The position numbers and the translations under genes are program-made. DNA of 64,000 nt from Chloroflexota bacterium (GTDB taxonomy: Bacteria; Chloroflexota; Anaerolineae; Anaerolineales; Villigracilaceae), in NCBI GenBank assembly GCA_013388685.1, contig JACAET010000052.1, positions 62,001 to 126,000 on the forward strand. The letters are read 5' to 3'. Positions 17,200 to 27,188 of the stretch are shown here, piece after piece (position 1 is the stretch's first letter; the number at the start of each line of letters is the position of its first letter). A model generated the notes under the pieces. It was given only the letters and a program-made list of their open reading frames with translations, was not told where the DNA came from and ran no database searches.

Positions 17200-18741
17200 C
17201 TATTGGCGGTTGTTGAAATAGCGAACCCCTATGACGACACCAATCAGGATCAAGATCACCGGAATGATTCCGATAATGATGGGGAGAGCGGGATTTTTGC
17301 CCAGATCGGAGGGAGGGGCTTCGCCCAGTAATTCAGGTTTCGGCGTCGGTTGAGGCGGTAACGTGGGTTCGGGCGTTTTCGGGTTGGGCGCGTAAATCGA
17401 GGTGGCGACATAGAAATCGTCCGGCACTGTGGCGAGAGGAATGACCGGCTTTTCGGGCGCGTCCAAAATCGAGTAGGAATACCAGACGCCATTGGCGCCA
17501 AGTCCGGGGTCCTGCCTCCAGACCGCCAGGAGCACGTTCCCCTGCACAACAACCGAACGCACATCATGAGGAGCAATCGTCGTCACGAAACGGTCGGGGT
17601 TGGTCCACACGCCATTGGCGAAGGTGCTATGCCAGATACCACCGATGATTCGATAAGTGCCCTTTTCATCGGAGGTTTCAATACGCTGGATGAACAGGGT
17701 ATGGGGGGTGCCGTTTCCATCGAGCGCGAGGGTATGTTCGCCGCTCCTGCCCACATGGAAAGGGAAGGGGTTGACCGGCTCGTTCCAGGTCTTCCCGCCG
17801 TCCAAAGACATGCGAGATCGCTGGATGGGACGTCCTGCCGCCACAGGACGACCGGAGAACGGGTTGCCGCTGTTGTAGATGACAACGATTTCCCGGCCAT
17901 TGTCCGCCAGCGCGGGGTAGGAGGGACCGAAGTAATCAGCCAAATTGATCCGTCTCTCCAGTTCGAGCGGGGTTTCCCATTTGGCGGTTTCGACGTCGAA
18001 ACTGGAGAAATAAAGCGCTTCGTCCAAGCCGAGGTTGGTCACCACATTCCACGCCGCGCGGATCCGTTGATCGGGGCTGACCGCCAAACGCAGGCTGAAC
18101 GCGCTCAACTTGGTATCGTAGGTGAGGAATACCGGCAGGGGACCCGACCAGTTCCTGCCGGAATCACGGGAGTGTACGAAATAGACGCCGTTTCCGTCCC
18201 GGTTTCCGCTGTAGATGACGACCAGATTGCCCTTGTCGTCGCCGGCAATGGCTGCGGAATTCAGCCCCAAAGCGTCCCAGCCGATGACGGTGGGCGGAGA
18301 CCAGGCAAGGGACCAATCGGCATTGATGGCAGGCGCGTAGGAATAATATACAGCCGTGGCGTTCGAACGCGTGACCGAGAAGATGACATGCAGGATGTCG
18401 AACGAATCCAAATAGGCGCCAAGGAAAATGGCGTTCCCGCCAACGGGGGAAAGAAGGATATCCACGGGACGCGTCCATCCCCTGGCAAGCGTCCACTGTC
18501 GGTAGACGATGGCTAATCTTCGTCCGTCATTTTCGACCCACTGACTGGCAAACGCGTGGACGGTTTTGTTTCGATCTGCCACAAGGAAGGGGGTAAACGT
18601 ATCTTCCAGGTAACCCGGGATTTTCGCATCGGGAGACCAAGCCATGGATCGGCTGGCGCGCGCGGAAATCGTGCCTGTAAGAAAAACCAGCAGACCGATC
18701 AAGAGAACAAAAACCGGCAAACGTTTCTTTGCGATTGTCAT
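17200..18741 (-). CDS. Membrane-anchored Asp-box (BNR/sialidase-like) protein
   Basis: A 513-residue protein. The ATG at 18741 overlaps the previous stop (ATGA). The N-terminus (KKRLPVFVLLIGLLVFLTGT) is a signal peptide or membrane anchor. The extracellular part has at least two Asp-box motifs (SRDSGRNW, SLDGGKTW), the turn found in sialidase-type beta-propellers. A Pro-rich linker leads to a C-terminal membrane span (ALPIIIGIIPVILILIGVVI) and a short basic tail. The sialidase catalytic Arg triad is not evident, so binding or display of glycan is as likely as hydrolysis. It is a shorter relative of the protein encoded just upstream. Confidence 0.75.
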   Translation of the reverse strand: MTIAKKRLPVFVLLIGLLVFLTGTISARASRSMAWSPDAKIPGYLEDTFTPFLVADRNKTVHAFASQWVENDGRRLAIVYRQWTLARGWTRPVDILLSPVGGNAIFLGAYLDSFDILHVIFSVTRSNATAVYYSYAPAINADWSLAWSPPTVIGWDALGLNSAAIAGDDKGNLVVIYSGNRDGNGVYFVHSRDSGRNWSGPLPVFLTYDTKLSAFSLRLAVSPDQRIRAAWNVVTNLGLDEALYFSSFDVETAKWETPLELERRINLADYFGPSYPALADNGREIVVIYNSGNPFSGRPVAAGRPIQRSRMSLDGGKTWNEPVNPFPFHVGRSGEHTLALDGNGTPHTLFIQRIETSDEKGTYRIIGGIWHSTFANGVWTNPDRFVTTIAPHDVRSVVVQGNVLLAVWRQDPGLGANGVWYSYSILDAPEKPVIPLATVPDDFYVATSIYAPNPKTPEPTLPPQPTPKPELLGEAPPSDLGKNPALPIIIGIIPVILILIGVVIGVRYFNNRQ

Positions 18742-21398
18742 TTTTTTTCGGGTTTGCGCCATAACAACAGGACCAGCGTGGCGATCACACCAACGCCGAT
18801 AATTGCCAGACCCGCGATATTCTCCTGGAGCGGAGTGGTGGCAATGTTATCATCGTACAAGATGGAATAATCCGGGGTGGGGGTCGGTTGGACGACGACC
18901 ACCTCTCCCTGCTCGGATACGACAACAGCCGCCGGAAGGATGGGGGCTTGCGGCAGTTCCAAATCCGGGTTGTATTCAAGCACACGGCTGAAGGTGAGCA
19001 CTTCGCTGATGAGTTTTTCGTCGGCATTTTTATATTCGACCGGTATAAACACGCCCAGGCGTCCCGAAGAGGTAATCTCCGCAGAAAGAGCATAGACAAC
19101 GTCCTGTCCCTTGATGATGACATCCCTGCTCAATTGGGGGATCCAGTTTGCGCCATCCCACTGATAATCCTGCAATATGAACCCTCTCTGCTTCAAGGTA
19201 TCGTTGCTATCGTTTCCAACCAATTGGATGAAATGCAAAAGACCGCGTCCGTCGGAGGCGAGCGCCACGCTGGACGGCGCATTATTCACGCCGGTTACAT
19301 TGTATTGTTTTCTCCACGTCGCGCCGCCATCGTCGGAAACCTGCGACACATTTGCATACACCAGCCCATCGAACTCCTGCCAGATCACATGCACGGTATT
19401 CTCACCGTAACTTACAACATCCAGCCATTGGACATCGCCTTCGCTGAGGAGTTGCGGAGTGCTCCACGTCAGTCCGCCGTCTGTGGATTGCAAGTAATAC
19501 ATTCCGACGGGCTGTCCAATTCTCACCGTACCTTTTACGAAAACGAGGTGTAAAACGCCGTTCTTTCCAAGGCTGATCCTCGGCTTCTCGACGCGTTCCC
19601 AGCCTTCAGCCACAGCGTCGAATACGCGGATGGGGGCAGACCAGTTCTTTCCGCCGTCTGTGGATTGGGTCATGTAGATGCCGCGATTTTCGTTGACGGG
19701 TATGACGGAAACGTTGACGATCCGCCCGGAACCATCCACAACGGTGTCCGATTCACTCGTCAGGCGGGAAACGACCGGTAATCCGTTTACATCCTGCCAT
19801 TCTGAACCGAGGTTTGCGCTTTCGGAATTCGCCCAGCTGAACAACAGGTCGCCATAGAATCCATCCACCCATGTCACCAGCAAACGCCCCAGGGGATCGA
19901 GATACGCGGATACCTGCAACGGCATACCGGTCAGGGAGTTCATCACCGATTCCGGCGCGCTCCAACGGTTCCCGTCCCAGCGGGCGTATTCGATCGTCAG
20001 GTCGGCGGCGGACGCCTCTGCCGCTGGAGATTGCACCCAGACGGCATGGACGTTTCCTGCCAGGTCGTGTGTGGTTGCAAAATGGAGTATCCGCCTGGGG
20101 GCTTCGGATCGTATGGAAAGGATATCCGGATCTCTCCACAGAAAGGAAGGAGAAAACCAGGTCTCGACGGGCGACAGCGGACGCGACAAGAACCACACAT
20201 CGCCGCCCCGCCCCTGGTCGCAACCCGCCACATACAGACGCCCCTTATGGATCAGATCGTAGCGGCACCCCAGCAGGATCGCGTCATAGGTCAGGGGGTT
20301 GATGATGGAAGGAATCTGGGTCTCCGCTTGCGGATCGCTCCACGCTACACCGTTCCATGCCACCATGATGGGGGTGACCTGCCCCTCGAAGATGACCGTC
20401 GTATATTGCTCGTCTTTGGCGACGATGTTGACGCCAACGGGGCATTCCGAACGCCCGCCAAGAACCGATATGGCATCTCCCCAACTGACGCCCCCATCCT
20501 GCGACCATTGGCTGAAGACCGTGCATTTCGACGAGCCGGGCTCTCCAACCTGCCAAATGAGAAGCACATTGTCGTCAAAAGATGACACTGTCAAATTGAA
20601 CGGCGTATCAATGCCGCCGGTGTCCGAGGGACCTTTGACCTCCTGTGCGCCGCCCCACGTTCTGCCCGAATCCCTCGAAACCGCCATAAAGACACGCTTT
20701 TGAGCGCGGTTATCCCACGTGACAAACACGTTCTGCTCTGAACGGGAGTCTGACACGCTAAGGCGGATATAGGCATCATCCAAGGTCGCGGCGCGGAAAT
20801 ATTCGGATACGTATAATTGTTTCACATCGGGCCAGGCAGCGCCGCCTATGTTGGACTGCCGGTAATACACGCCGGCGGGAAATTCACCGGTCCCGCCAGC
20901 CACCACATAGGCAACGTGCAGGAAACCGCGCGCATCCAGTACGGCATTAAAACCGATCACGTCCACCGCCAGACGTACCCTTACCTTCCAGTCGTTCGGT
21001 TGATCGAAATTACCCGGAAGAGTTTGTCCGTAATTCAGTTCGCGCAGGCTGTTGATCCAGAAAAAGTGGATGGCGCCAAATTCATCCGCCAGGATGACGG
21101 GTTTTTGATCTTTGGCTTCGAATGGAAATTGAACCGTCCGCGGCGGAATCCAGTCCATTCCGTCGAGGCTTCTCGAATATTTGTATCCATCCACCTCATC
21201 CACCCAGATGGCGTGAAAAACATTCTCACGGTCAATGACCATCACCGGATTGGCGGCAATCCCCGAAAGGGACAGGTTCACCGGTTCCGACCATCCCTCG
21301 TCGGACTGGGCATGACCGGTTTGGGTGGCTCCCCAAAACACGGTCGTCATGAAAACCAGGAGGAATAAAACAGTCGAAAATATTCTATTGATTCTCAT
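18738..21398 (-). CDS. Large membrane-anchored Asp-box (BNR) beta-propeller protein
   Basis: An 886-residue exported protein. The N-terminus (NRIFSTVLFLLVFMTTVFWG) is a signal peptide. Six Asp-box motifs are visible (SLDGMDW, SRDSGRTW, SQDGGVSW, STDGGKNW, STDGGLTW, SDDGGATW), which suggests two consecutive six-bladed propellers. Near the C-terminus the Pro/Thr linker VVVQPTPTPDYS is followed by one membrane span (AGLAIIGVGVIATLVLLLW) and a basic end, so the propellers face outwards. It probably contacts or trims the polysaccharide made by the surrounding genes; enzymatic activity is not established. It overlaps the next gene by 4 bases. Confidence 0.78.
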   Translation of the reverse strand: MRINRIFSTVLFLLVFMTTVFWGATQTGHAQSDEGWSEPVNLSLSGIAANPVMVIDRENVFHAIWVDEVDGYKYSRSLDGMDWIPPRTVQFPFEAKDQKPVILADEFGAIHFFWINSLRELNYGQTLPGNFDQPNDWKVRVRLAVDVIGFNAVLDARGFLHVAYVVAGGTGEFPAGVYYRQSNIGGAAWPDVKQLYVSEYFRAATLDDAYIRLSVSDSRSEQNVFVTWDNRAQKRVFMAVSRDSGRTWGGAQEVKGPSDTGGIDTPFNLTVSSFDDNVLLIWQVGEPGSSKCTVFSQWSQDGGVSWGDAISVLGGRSECPVGVNIVAKDEQYTTVIFEGQVTPIMVAWNGVAWSDPQAETQIPSIINPLTYDAILLGCRYDLIHKGRLYVAGCDQGRGGDVWFLSRPLSPVETWFSPSFLWRDPDILSIRSEAPRRILHFATTHDLAGNVHAVWVQSPAAEASAADLTIEYARWDGNRWSAPESVMNSLTGMPLQVSAYLDPLGRLLVTWVDGFYGDLLFSWANSESANLGSEWQDVNGLPVVSRLTSESDTVVDGSGRIVNVSVIPVNENRGIYMTQSTDGGKNWSAPIRVFDAVAEGWERVEKPRISLGKNGVLHLVFVKGTVRIGQPVGMYYLQSTDGGLTWSTPQLLSEGDVQWLDVVSYGENTVHVIWQEFDGLVYANVSQVSDDGGATWRKQYNVTGVNNAPSSVALASDGRGLLHFIQLVGNDSNDTLKQRGFILQDYQWDGANWIPQLSRDVIIKGQDVVYALSAEITSSGRLGVFIPVEYKNADEKLISEVLTFSRVLEYNPDLELPQAPILPAAVVVSEQGEVVVVQPTPTPDYSILYDDNIATTPLQENIAGLAIIGVGVIATLVLLLWRKPEKK

Positions 21399-21412
21399 TT
21401 TTTCTCATCCGT

Positions 21413-23212
21413 TCACGGCTGGTCGGCGGGTATTTGCAACGCATCCAATGCCAGCTTTGCTTGCAGCGACAGATCGCTCCGTCCTTGCGCCTCCCACCAC
21501 CACATATAAACATCCAATTCTTCGATCGTCTCGGGAATTTGGGGCAGGAGTATTCGCGCCTTGTCCCAATCGCCCAGCCAGACATAACAATACGCCAGCG
21601 TTTTGATGATCCCGCGGTGATGCGGCGCCTGTGCATGGGCAAGTTCGAGATAACGGGCAGCGGAGAGGAAATCCCTGCGATACATGGAGATCAAGCCCAG
21701 GCGGTGATTCGCCGTCCGATTGGCAGGGTCAAGTTGCAGGGCGGCATGAAGCGAAGCTTCGGCATCATCCAGGAGGGGAATGAGCCACTCCCCTGCCCAG
21801 CCGCTCTCTGGAAAATCCGCCAATTCCACCTGCGACAACCGAACCGCACCGAGATTTGCCTGCCATATTGCCCGAATTGGGTTGAGGTTGATCAGGGCAA
21901 TCAGCGCCCAAATGAGCGCAATGGCGAGGGCAGTCCGCCGGTTAATGTGATGCCCGTCGGGTTGAGGTTCGCGACGGCGGAGATTCGCCGCCAAGCCGAC
22001 AAAAAGGAGCGAAAGCGCAGTTCCGATTCCATTATACAAATAATCGTCCACCATACCATGAACGAAGGTAACGATCAGGGCAAAAAGCAGGAGCCACTGA
22101 AAGGGTTGTCCGTTCCCCGCGCTGGTAATGGCGCGCGCCACCGCCCACAAACTCAGGAGATAAAGGGCAAAAAAGGCAAGCCCACCAAAAACACCCTGCT
22201 CGATGCCCACATCGAGAAACAGGTTATGGCTGTTGGGAATGTTGTAATACGGAATACCCAGCATGTACTGCGAGTACAGCCCGGGGAACGAGCCAAGCCC
22301 TCCGCCGCTAAGGGCGTAATCCTGCAAAAGGTACAGGCTTCTGTCGAACAACTCGCCGCGGCTTCCATCGCCATAGTAATAATGGCCCGTAATGAGGCTG
22401 CCCGAACGGGCGGGACCGGCGAACAGGAACACGATCACCGCGCCCAGATAGAACATCAACAGGATGGGAAAGACCGCTTCGCTCTTAATCTGGCGGCTGA
22501 TTCTGCCCCAGCGAATGAGCCGCCACAACAACCATCCGCCTGCCCCGCTGAGAATGGCAAAGAGCACGCCGCGCGAAGTCGCCATGAGCAGGGCGAGGAT
22601 GGCAAGCGTCAGCCCGATACCCGTCGCGAGGCGCCACGCCAGCGAAAGAGGAGCGCGGCGCCGGTGGAATGTTTCGAGGGGATAAAAGATGAACGGAACC
22701 GTGAGAGCGATCATCCCCGCCGCATAGTTGGGATGGAGGGGCGTCCAGCCGGTCTGCGGGCGGACGCTCATGAACCAACGTCCAAGGCGATTGACCATTT
22801 CCAGTCTGCGCGGCAAGGCAAGGAAATCGTGGGTGAGGAAGAAATACAGCGCAACGCCGACACCGAGGCAAAACAAAAAGACCGCGATGCGAGGGAGGTT
22901 TTCTGCCGGCTGTGTTTTCAGAGAAAAATAGAGCAGGACTGCGGTCATTGCCAGCCATGCCTTGCTCCAGGCAATCGTTTGATCATACGCCGCCCCGTAT
23001 CCCACCCAGGCAGTGACGCCGAAGACAAGGACCAGCCCATCGCGCGCGTCGGGCGCGTACCCACTCGAAATCATGCGCAAAACAAATGGAAGTAGAGCGG
23101 TCAGGAGGAACCAGAGTCCCCACTCCGGTTTGATCACCCAAACCGCTCCACCGAGCGCAATCAGTATCAGTTCCAGGAGGGCAAAACGATGGTCTTCGGT
23201 CAGTTTGCGCAA
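21413..23212 (-). CDS. O-antigen ligase / polymerase-like membrane protein with TPR tail
   Basis: A 599-residue protein with about 11 membrane spans. The start is a TTG at 23212 with GGAG ten bases upstream. The large periplasm-facing loop contains the family's characteristic region near GDGSRGELFDRSLYLLQDY and NSHNLFLDVGIEQGVFGG, where the NSHN(x)FL motif is diagnostic of Wzy_C/WaaL proteins. Residues from about 480 form TPR repeats (ASLHAALQLDPANRTANHRL). Such proteins polymerise or transfer undecaprenyl-linked glycan on the outer membrane face. As this phylum generally lacks LPS, the acceptor would more likely be a protein or cell-wall polymer; that part is inference. Confidence 0.85.
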   Translation of the reverse strand: MRKLTEDHRFALLELILIALGGAVWVIKPEWGLWFLLTALLPFVLRMISSGYAPDARDGLVLVFGVTAWVGYGAAYDQTIAWSKAWLAMTAVLLYFSLKTQPAENLPRIAVFLFCLGVGVALYFFLTHDFLALPRRLEMVNRLGRWFMSVRPQTGWTPLHPNYAAGMIALTVPFIFYPLETFHRRRAPLSLAWRLATGIGLTLAILALLMATSRGVLFAILSGAGGWLLWRLIRWGRISRQIKSEAVFPILLMFYLGAVIVFLFAGPARSGSLITGHYYYGDGSRGELFDRSLYLLQDYALSGGGLGSFPGLYSQYMLGIPYYNIPNSHNLFLDVGIEQGVFGGLAFFALYLLSLWAVARAITSAGNGQPFQWLLLFALIVTFVHGMVDDYLYNGIGTALSLLFVGLAANLRRREPQPDGHHINRRTALAIALIWALIALINLNPIRAIWQANLGAVRLSQVELADFPESGWAGEWLIPLLDDAEASLHAALQLDPANRTANHRLGLISMYRRDFLSAARYLELAHAQAPHHRGIIKTLAYCYVWLGDWDKARILLPQIPETIEELDVYMWWWEAQGRSDLSLQAKLALDALQIPADQP

Positions 23213-23240
23213 AAAGTATTTCTCCTGTGCCGCCGCGAGG

Positions 23241-24905
23241 CTAACTCGCTCCGCCCACCGGCGCGCCCGAGTCTGAGGTCGCCCAGAAGAGGTGCTGCAA
23301 GCCGACGTTGATGGCGGTTTTCGTTGTCGCCCAGTCGTAGGTCAACATTTTCAGGTAGGTCAGCATGGGACCGGGGCGGAACGCCCATTCGCGGAAGGCG
23401 CGTTTCTGCCAGTAGAGTAATCGTTCCGCCGGCAGGTTGGGGTAATCGAGCACGGTGCCTTTGTCCATGTCCACCTGCTCCCAGCGGGTGCCGGGGCGGA
23501 ACCATTTGTTCTCGACCACTTCGAAGAAGAAGGGGGTGCCGGGGTAGGGTGCGGCGACGTGGAAGAGGGCAATATCGAGCGGCAGTTTCTTGGCAAAGTC
23601 AATCGTCTGCCGGATGGTTTCCTCCGTCTCACCGGGTAAACCAATGATGAAGTAGCCCCAGTTCATGATGCCGGCTTTCTTTGCCCAGCGCAGGGCGCGC
23701 TCGGCTTTATCGGGGTAGGCGCCTTTGCGGGCATGTTTGAGGATCTGTTCGTTGCCGCTTTCGATGCCCCAGGAGATCAGGCGGCATCCGGCTTTGCCCA
23801 TGAGGGTGAGCATTTCCTCGTCCACGAAGTCCACGCGGCTGTTACAGGTCCACTTGATTTTGATGTTCTCATCGATCATGAGTTTGCACAACTCGACCAC
23901 CTGTTCGCGGTTGACGGTGAACAGGTCGGCATACATGTGGATGTTGTTGATGCCGAGTTTTTTCAACTGCCACAACTCTTCCATGATGAGTTTGGGCGAG
24001 CGGATGCGTGTGGAATATTGGTAGCTGACATGCTTGATGCAGTAGGTGCATCCCGCCGGGCAGCCGCGGCTGGTAACGATAAAGGTAAACGGTCCCTTGA
24101 TGTAGGGCATGCGGTATTTCTGCAAAGGCAGAAGTTCGTGCATGGGAATGGGCATGTCATCGAGGTCGGCGACGAAGGGGCGCGGGAAGTTGAGGATGAG
24201 GTCTTCGCCCTTGCGCCAGGCGATGCCCTTGATGCCGTGCATGTTGACCGTGCCATCTTCATTGAGCGAAGGTTTGTAAGAGGGGTCGGTCTTTTCGAAC
24301 ATCTTTTGGATGTGCGGGGAGCGCTGGTCAATTTTTCCTTCGAGGTGATCGAGCAGGTCGCGGATGGTGAGGTCCGGTTCGCCGACCAGGGCAAAGTCGA
24401 GGCTGGGGTAGGGGCGCATTGTTTCTACAGGGATGGGGGTGATGTGTGTGCCGAAGGCGATGGTCTTTGCGCCGCGGGCATGCGCCAGGAAACAGCCATA
24501 CATGTCGTTTTCGAGGGTGGGGGCGGTCAGTTGGGTCAGGTAATATTTGGGTTGGTATTTATCCAGCAGTTGGGTAAATTCGGGCCAGCCCATGCGCTCG
24601 GCGTTGCAGTCCACCACTTTGACTTTGTAAACCGGGTGGAGCAGCGCCGCCATCTGCACCAGCGAAACCTGAGGCCAGACCATGTTTTCGCGGGTGCGGC
24701 GACCGACGCGGTGCTGGGTGCGAATCCAGAGTCCGCCGTCGGGGGTGGGAGGGTTGACGAGCATGATGTCCACCGCTTCGGGTGAGCGGGGAGCCGAGAG
24801 CAGTCCATTGCGGACGATGGCGTCGGCATTGGGGAAATCCACCATGCGCAGTTTGGGGGTCAGTCGGCTTCCCATGTTGACAGATTGGGGATCGTTTGCA
24901 GTCAT
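23241..24905 (-). CDS. B12-binding-domain radical SAM protein
   Basis: A 554-residue protein. Residues about 45-190 match the cobalamin-binding Rossmann domain of class B radical SAM enzymes (DIMLVNPPTPDGGLW; FALVGEPDLTIRDLL). The radical SAM cluster motif is CPAGCTYC with Cys at 282, 286 and 289. ERALRWAKKAGIMNWGYFIIG is the usual late TIM-barrel segment. The DxHxxG cobalamin motif is not evident, as in many members. These enzymes methylate unactivated carbons or rearrange rings. A strong ribosome site (AAGGAG) precedes the ATG. In this cluster it may modify a sugar or the lipid carrier; the substrate is unknown. Confidence 0.85.
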   Translation of the reverse strand: MTANDPQSVNMGSRLTPKLRMVDFPNADAIVRNGLLSAPRSPEAVDIMLVNPPTPDGGLWIRTQHRVGRRTRENMVWPQVSLVQMAALLHPVYKVKVVDCNAERMGWPEFTQLLDKYQPKYYLTQLTAPTLENDMYGCFLAHARGAKTIAFGTHITPIPVETMRPYPSLDFALVGEPDLTIRDLLDHLEGKIDQRSPHIQKMFEKTDPSYKPSLNEDGTVNMHGIKGIAWRKGEDLILNFPRPFVADLDDMPIPMHELLPLQKYRMPYIKGPFTFIVTSRGCPAGCTYCIKHVSYQYSTRIRSPKLIMEELWQLKKLGINNIHMYADLFTVNREQVVELCKLMIDENIKIKWTCNSRVDFVDEEMLTLMGKAGCRLISWGIESGNEQILKHARKGAYPDKAERALRWAKKAGIMNWGYFIIGLPGETEETIRQTIDFAKKLPLDIALFHVAAPYPGTPFFFEVVENKWFRPGTRWEQVDMDKGTVLDYPNLPAERLLYWQKRAFREWAFRPGPMLTYLKMLTYDWATTKTAINVGLQHLFWATSDSGAPVGGAS

Positions 24906-25021
24906 TGTATTCTCTCCTTCTTATACAAAATTACACTAAATTTTTCGGCAGCCATTTACGTAGAACAACGACAGTTGAGAATGCCTGTTACATGTCTGGC
25001 ATATGACCGAGAATTACACGA
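24906..25021. other. Intergenic gap inside the polysaccharide operon
   Basis: 116 AT-richer bases. On the minus strand TGTATAAG lies about 15 bases upstream of the radical SAM ATG, next to its ribosome site AAGGAG, and could be a weak -10 element. No convincing -35 hexamer or terminator hairpin was found. Confidence 0.4.
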
Positions 25022-26218
25022 TTATGCAAGACCCATGTCGTGCTTTGTGCGGATCTCGCGCTGGCTGAGTTCTTCGAGGATGCGAAGCAACAGCCAGTAA
25101 ATGAACAATTGGATGCCCGCCAGGAAGAGCATGGCGCTCCCCAGCAGGTAAAACCACAGACGGTCAATGGGCCAGCCGTTCATTCCCAGCAGGAATGCTG
25201 CAACAGCCACCAGAAGACCAATCAGCATGGAGACGCCGCCCATCCAGCCAAATTGCTGGTCGAGGGGGGGTTGGAAGATGGGCTTGCCGAACAATCCCTG
25301 ACGGATCGGGCGTTTGTAGAACAGCGACACGAGGTAGTTGAAGGTGACACCCAACGCAAAGATGTTCAACCCGGCAATGAAGGAAACCAGCGCGGTAAAC
25401 AACGCCAGCACGCCCCACGGTCCCAGGGTGGTCACGTCGTTGAGGCGGAGGAACAGCAATCCCAGAAAGATAAGCCCGGCGATGCCGATACCGCCCAGCC
25501 CCACCAGCCCAAGGATGCGCACCGGGTTGTAAGACATGGCGGTCCACACCATGCTTTGCAGGAAGATTTGCCCGTCGCGGATGACGCTCAGTTTGGAGCG
25601 CCCAACGCGCTCGCTGTAGGGGATGGGCACTTCGACAATTTTGATGCCTTCGTGCAGGGCGCGCGTGCTCATGACGGGGGTGAGGTTCAAGCCATCGGGC
25701 AGAGGGTAGATTTGCTCGAGGATTTCTCGTTTGAAGACGCGCATGCCGCTGGCGCTGTCGGTCACTTTCTGCCGCCCCAGCAGGGAGAGCAGGTTGGCAA
25801 AGAAGAAGTTGCCGATGCGCCGCGTGAGGGGCATCTTGCTATCGGCGCCCGCCATGCGCGAGCCGATGACCAGGTCCGAACCGTTGAGCGCAGCCTGGCA
25901 TAACTGGGGGAAGTATTCCGGCGGGTAGGTGCCATCGGCATCGAGAAATCCGATCAATTCGCCGCTGGCTTTGGAAAAGCCGGTCTTGAGCGCCGCGCCA
26001 TAGCCTTTGTTCCTGGCGTGACGGATCAGATTTACGCCGGGAATTGATTCAGCCACTTCAGCTGTTCTATCCCTCGAACCGTCGTCCACCACGAGCAATT
26101 CCAGGCGTTCCATGCCGGCCTGTTTGAGCGCCGGCTCGACGGCAAGTACACGTTCGGCGATTTCTTTGATGCCGTTTTCCTCGTTGTACGCCGGTATAAC
26201 CACAGATAATATCGTCAT
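25022..26218 (-). CDS. GT2 glycosyltransferase of the dolichyl/undecaprenyl-phosphate mannose synthase type
   Basis: A 398-residue protein. The N-terminal GT-A domain ([45 protein letters not shown]) has the QxxRRW-lacking, DPM1-like pattern that makes polyprenyl-phosphate sugars. After about residue 225 there are four membrane spans in two pairs ([68 protein letters not shown]), as in GtrB/ArnC-like proteins. It probably makes a polyprenyl-phosphate sugar donor used on the outer face by a membrane transferase. Its ATG overlaps the acyltransferase stop by 4 bases. Confidence 0.88.
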   Translation of the reverse strand: MTILSVVIPAYNEENGIKEIAERVLAVEPALKQAGMERLELLVVDDGSRDRTAEVAESIPGVNLIRHARNKGYGAALKTGFSKASGELIGFLDADGTYPPEYFPQLCQAALNGSDLVIGSRMAGADSKMPLTRRIGNFFFANLLSLLGRQKVTDSASGMRVFKREILEQIYPLPDGLNLTPVMSTRALHEGIKIVEVPIPYSERVGRSKLSVIRDGQIFLQSMVWTAMSYNPVRILGLVGLGGIGIAGLIFLGLLFLRLNDVTTLGPWGVLALFTALVSFIAGLNIFALGVTFNYLVSLFYKRPIRQGLFGKPIFQPPLDQQFGWMGGVSMLIGLLVAVAAFLLGMNGWPIDRLWFYLLGSAMLFLAGIQLFIYWLLLRILEELSQREIRTKHDMGLA

Positions 26219-26961
26219 AAGCCTCCATCCTTTGTTGCATGAAAAATTTTTCGTTGAGGGTTGCTGATGCTCCCATCAATTGTTTTGATCGGTTTGGCAG
26301 GCACGCCGCCCACCACCGTGTGCGGGGGCACGTCTTTTGTCACCACTGCGCCCGCCGCCACCACGGCGCCCTTCCCCACCCGCACGCCATCTATGATGAC
26401 CGCCCCGGCGCCCAGCCATACGTCGTCTTCGATGACGATTCCTTCAGCGGTGATGCCCTGCTCTACGAAGGGACGGTTCGGGTCGTCGAAGACGTGGTTG
26501 ACGGCGATGATTTGGGTGAAGGGCGAGGTATAGACCCGGTCGCCAATCGTCACGCCGCCTTGTCCGCGAATGACGGAGTATTCGCCCACCAGACTGTCTT
26601 TGCCGATTTTGATGCGCGATTGGGGCATATCGCGGAAGTTGTAGACGTGCAAGACGGCTCCGTGCATGACGATGGTGTTATCGCCGATTTCGATTCCCTG
26701 CGGGCAGGCATGCAGGTAGGCGCCTTCGTCTATGTACACGCCATGCCCCAGTTTGATGTGGTTGGCAAAACGGATGCGAACGTTTTTCTCGATGGCGGCA
26801 AGACCTTCCATGCGCAGGATGAGGCGGTAGACCAGTCCGCGCACGCCAATACCCACGATGGTGGGTATCCAGCCGAAGAGGAACAGGAGGGTTTGTTCGT
26901 AGAAGTAGCGCAGGGTGGAGGATGCCTGACGGTGAATGTAAAGTCGAAGTTTTTCGAGCAT
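26215..26961 (-). CDS. Left-handed beta-helix (hexapeptide) acyltransferase
   Basis: A 248-residue protein with a short membrane-associating N-terminus ([16 protein letters not shown]) followed by hexapeptide repeats ([58 protein letters not shown]) ending [10 protein letters not shown], the hallmark of the WbbJ/MaT/XAT branch. These trimeric enzymes transfer acetyl from acetyl-CoA to sugar hydroxyls or amines. The conserved catalytic His is in [10 protein letters not shown]. It is the first gene of the downstream half of the minus-strand cluster. The 227 bases upstream show no obvious promoter on this strand. Confidence 0.87.
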   Translation of the reverse strand: MLEKLRLYIHRQASSTLRYFYEQTLLFLFGWIPTIVGIGVRGLVYRLILRMEGLAAIEKNVRIRFANHIKLGHGVYIDEGAYLHACPQGIEIGDNTIVMHGAVLHVYNFRDMPQSRIKIGKDSLVGEYSVIRGQGGVTIGDRVYTSPFTQIIAVNHVFDDPNRPFVEQGITAEGIVIEDDVWLGAGAVIIDGVRVGKGAVVAAGAVVTKDVPPHTVVGGVPAKPIKTIDGSISNPQRKIFHATKDGGL

Positions 26962-27176
26962 GGTGTGTTCGTGGCGTGCTCCGCCATTCCGACATGAGCG
27001 GGTCGGTGCGGGCGGGTGGATTTGCTGCGGGGCATCCCCAGCCGGTGAGGGAGGAGCAGGTTCCGGGTAGGGTGAGGCGGGGTGTCCCGTGTTGTCATGG
27101 GTCGTCCAGGGCGCATTAAGCCGTGGGAGAGGCGATGGTCAGGGTTGCGGTGTTTCTGGTCGAAAAAGTCAGAGAG

Positions 27177-27182
27177 TATAAT
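27177..27182 (+). promoter_or_regulatory. -10 element of gmhB, leaderless arrangement
   Basis: A consensus TATAAT ends 6 bases before the ATG at 27189, so transcription would begin at or next to the start codon. No good -35 hexamer is visible. Confidence 0.5.
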
Positions 27183-27188
27183 GTCGTC

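Noticed and set aside
27123..27188. Upstream start for gmhB
   Set aside because: The extra 22 residues do not belong to the HAD fold and lie across the TATAAT.
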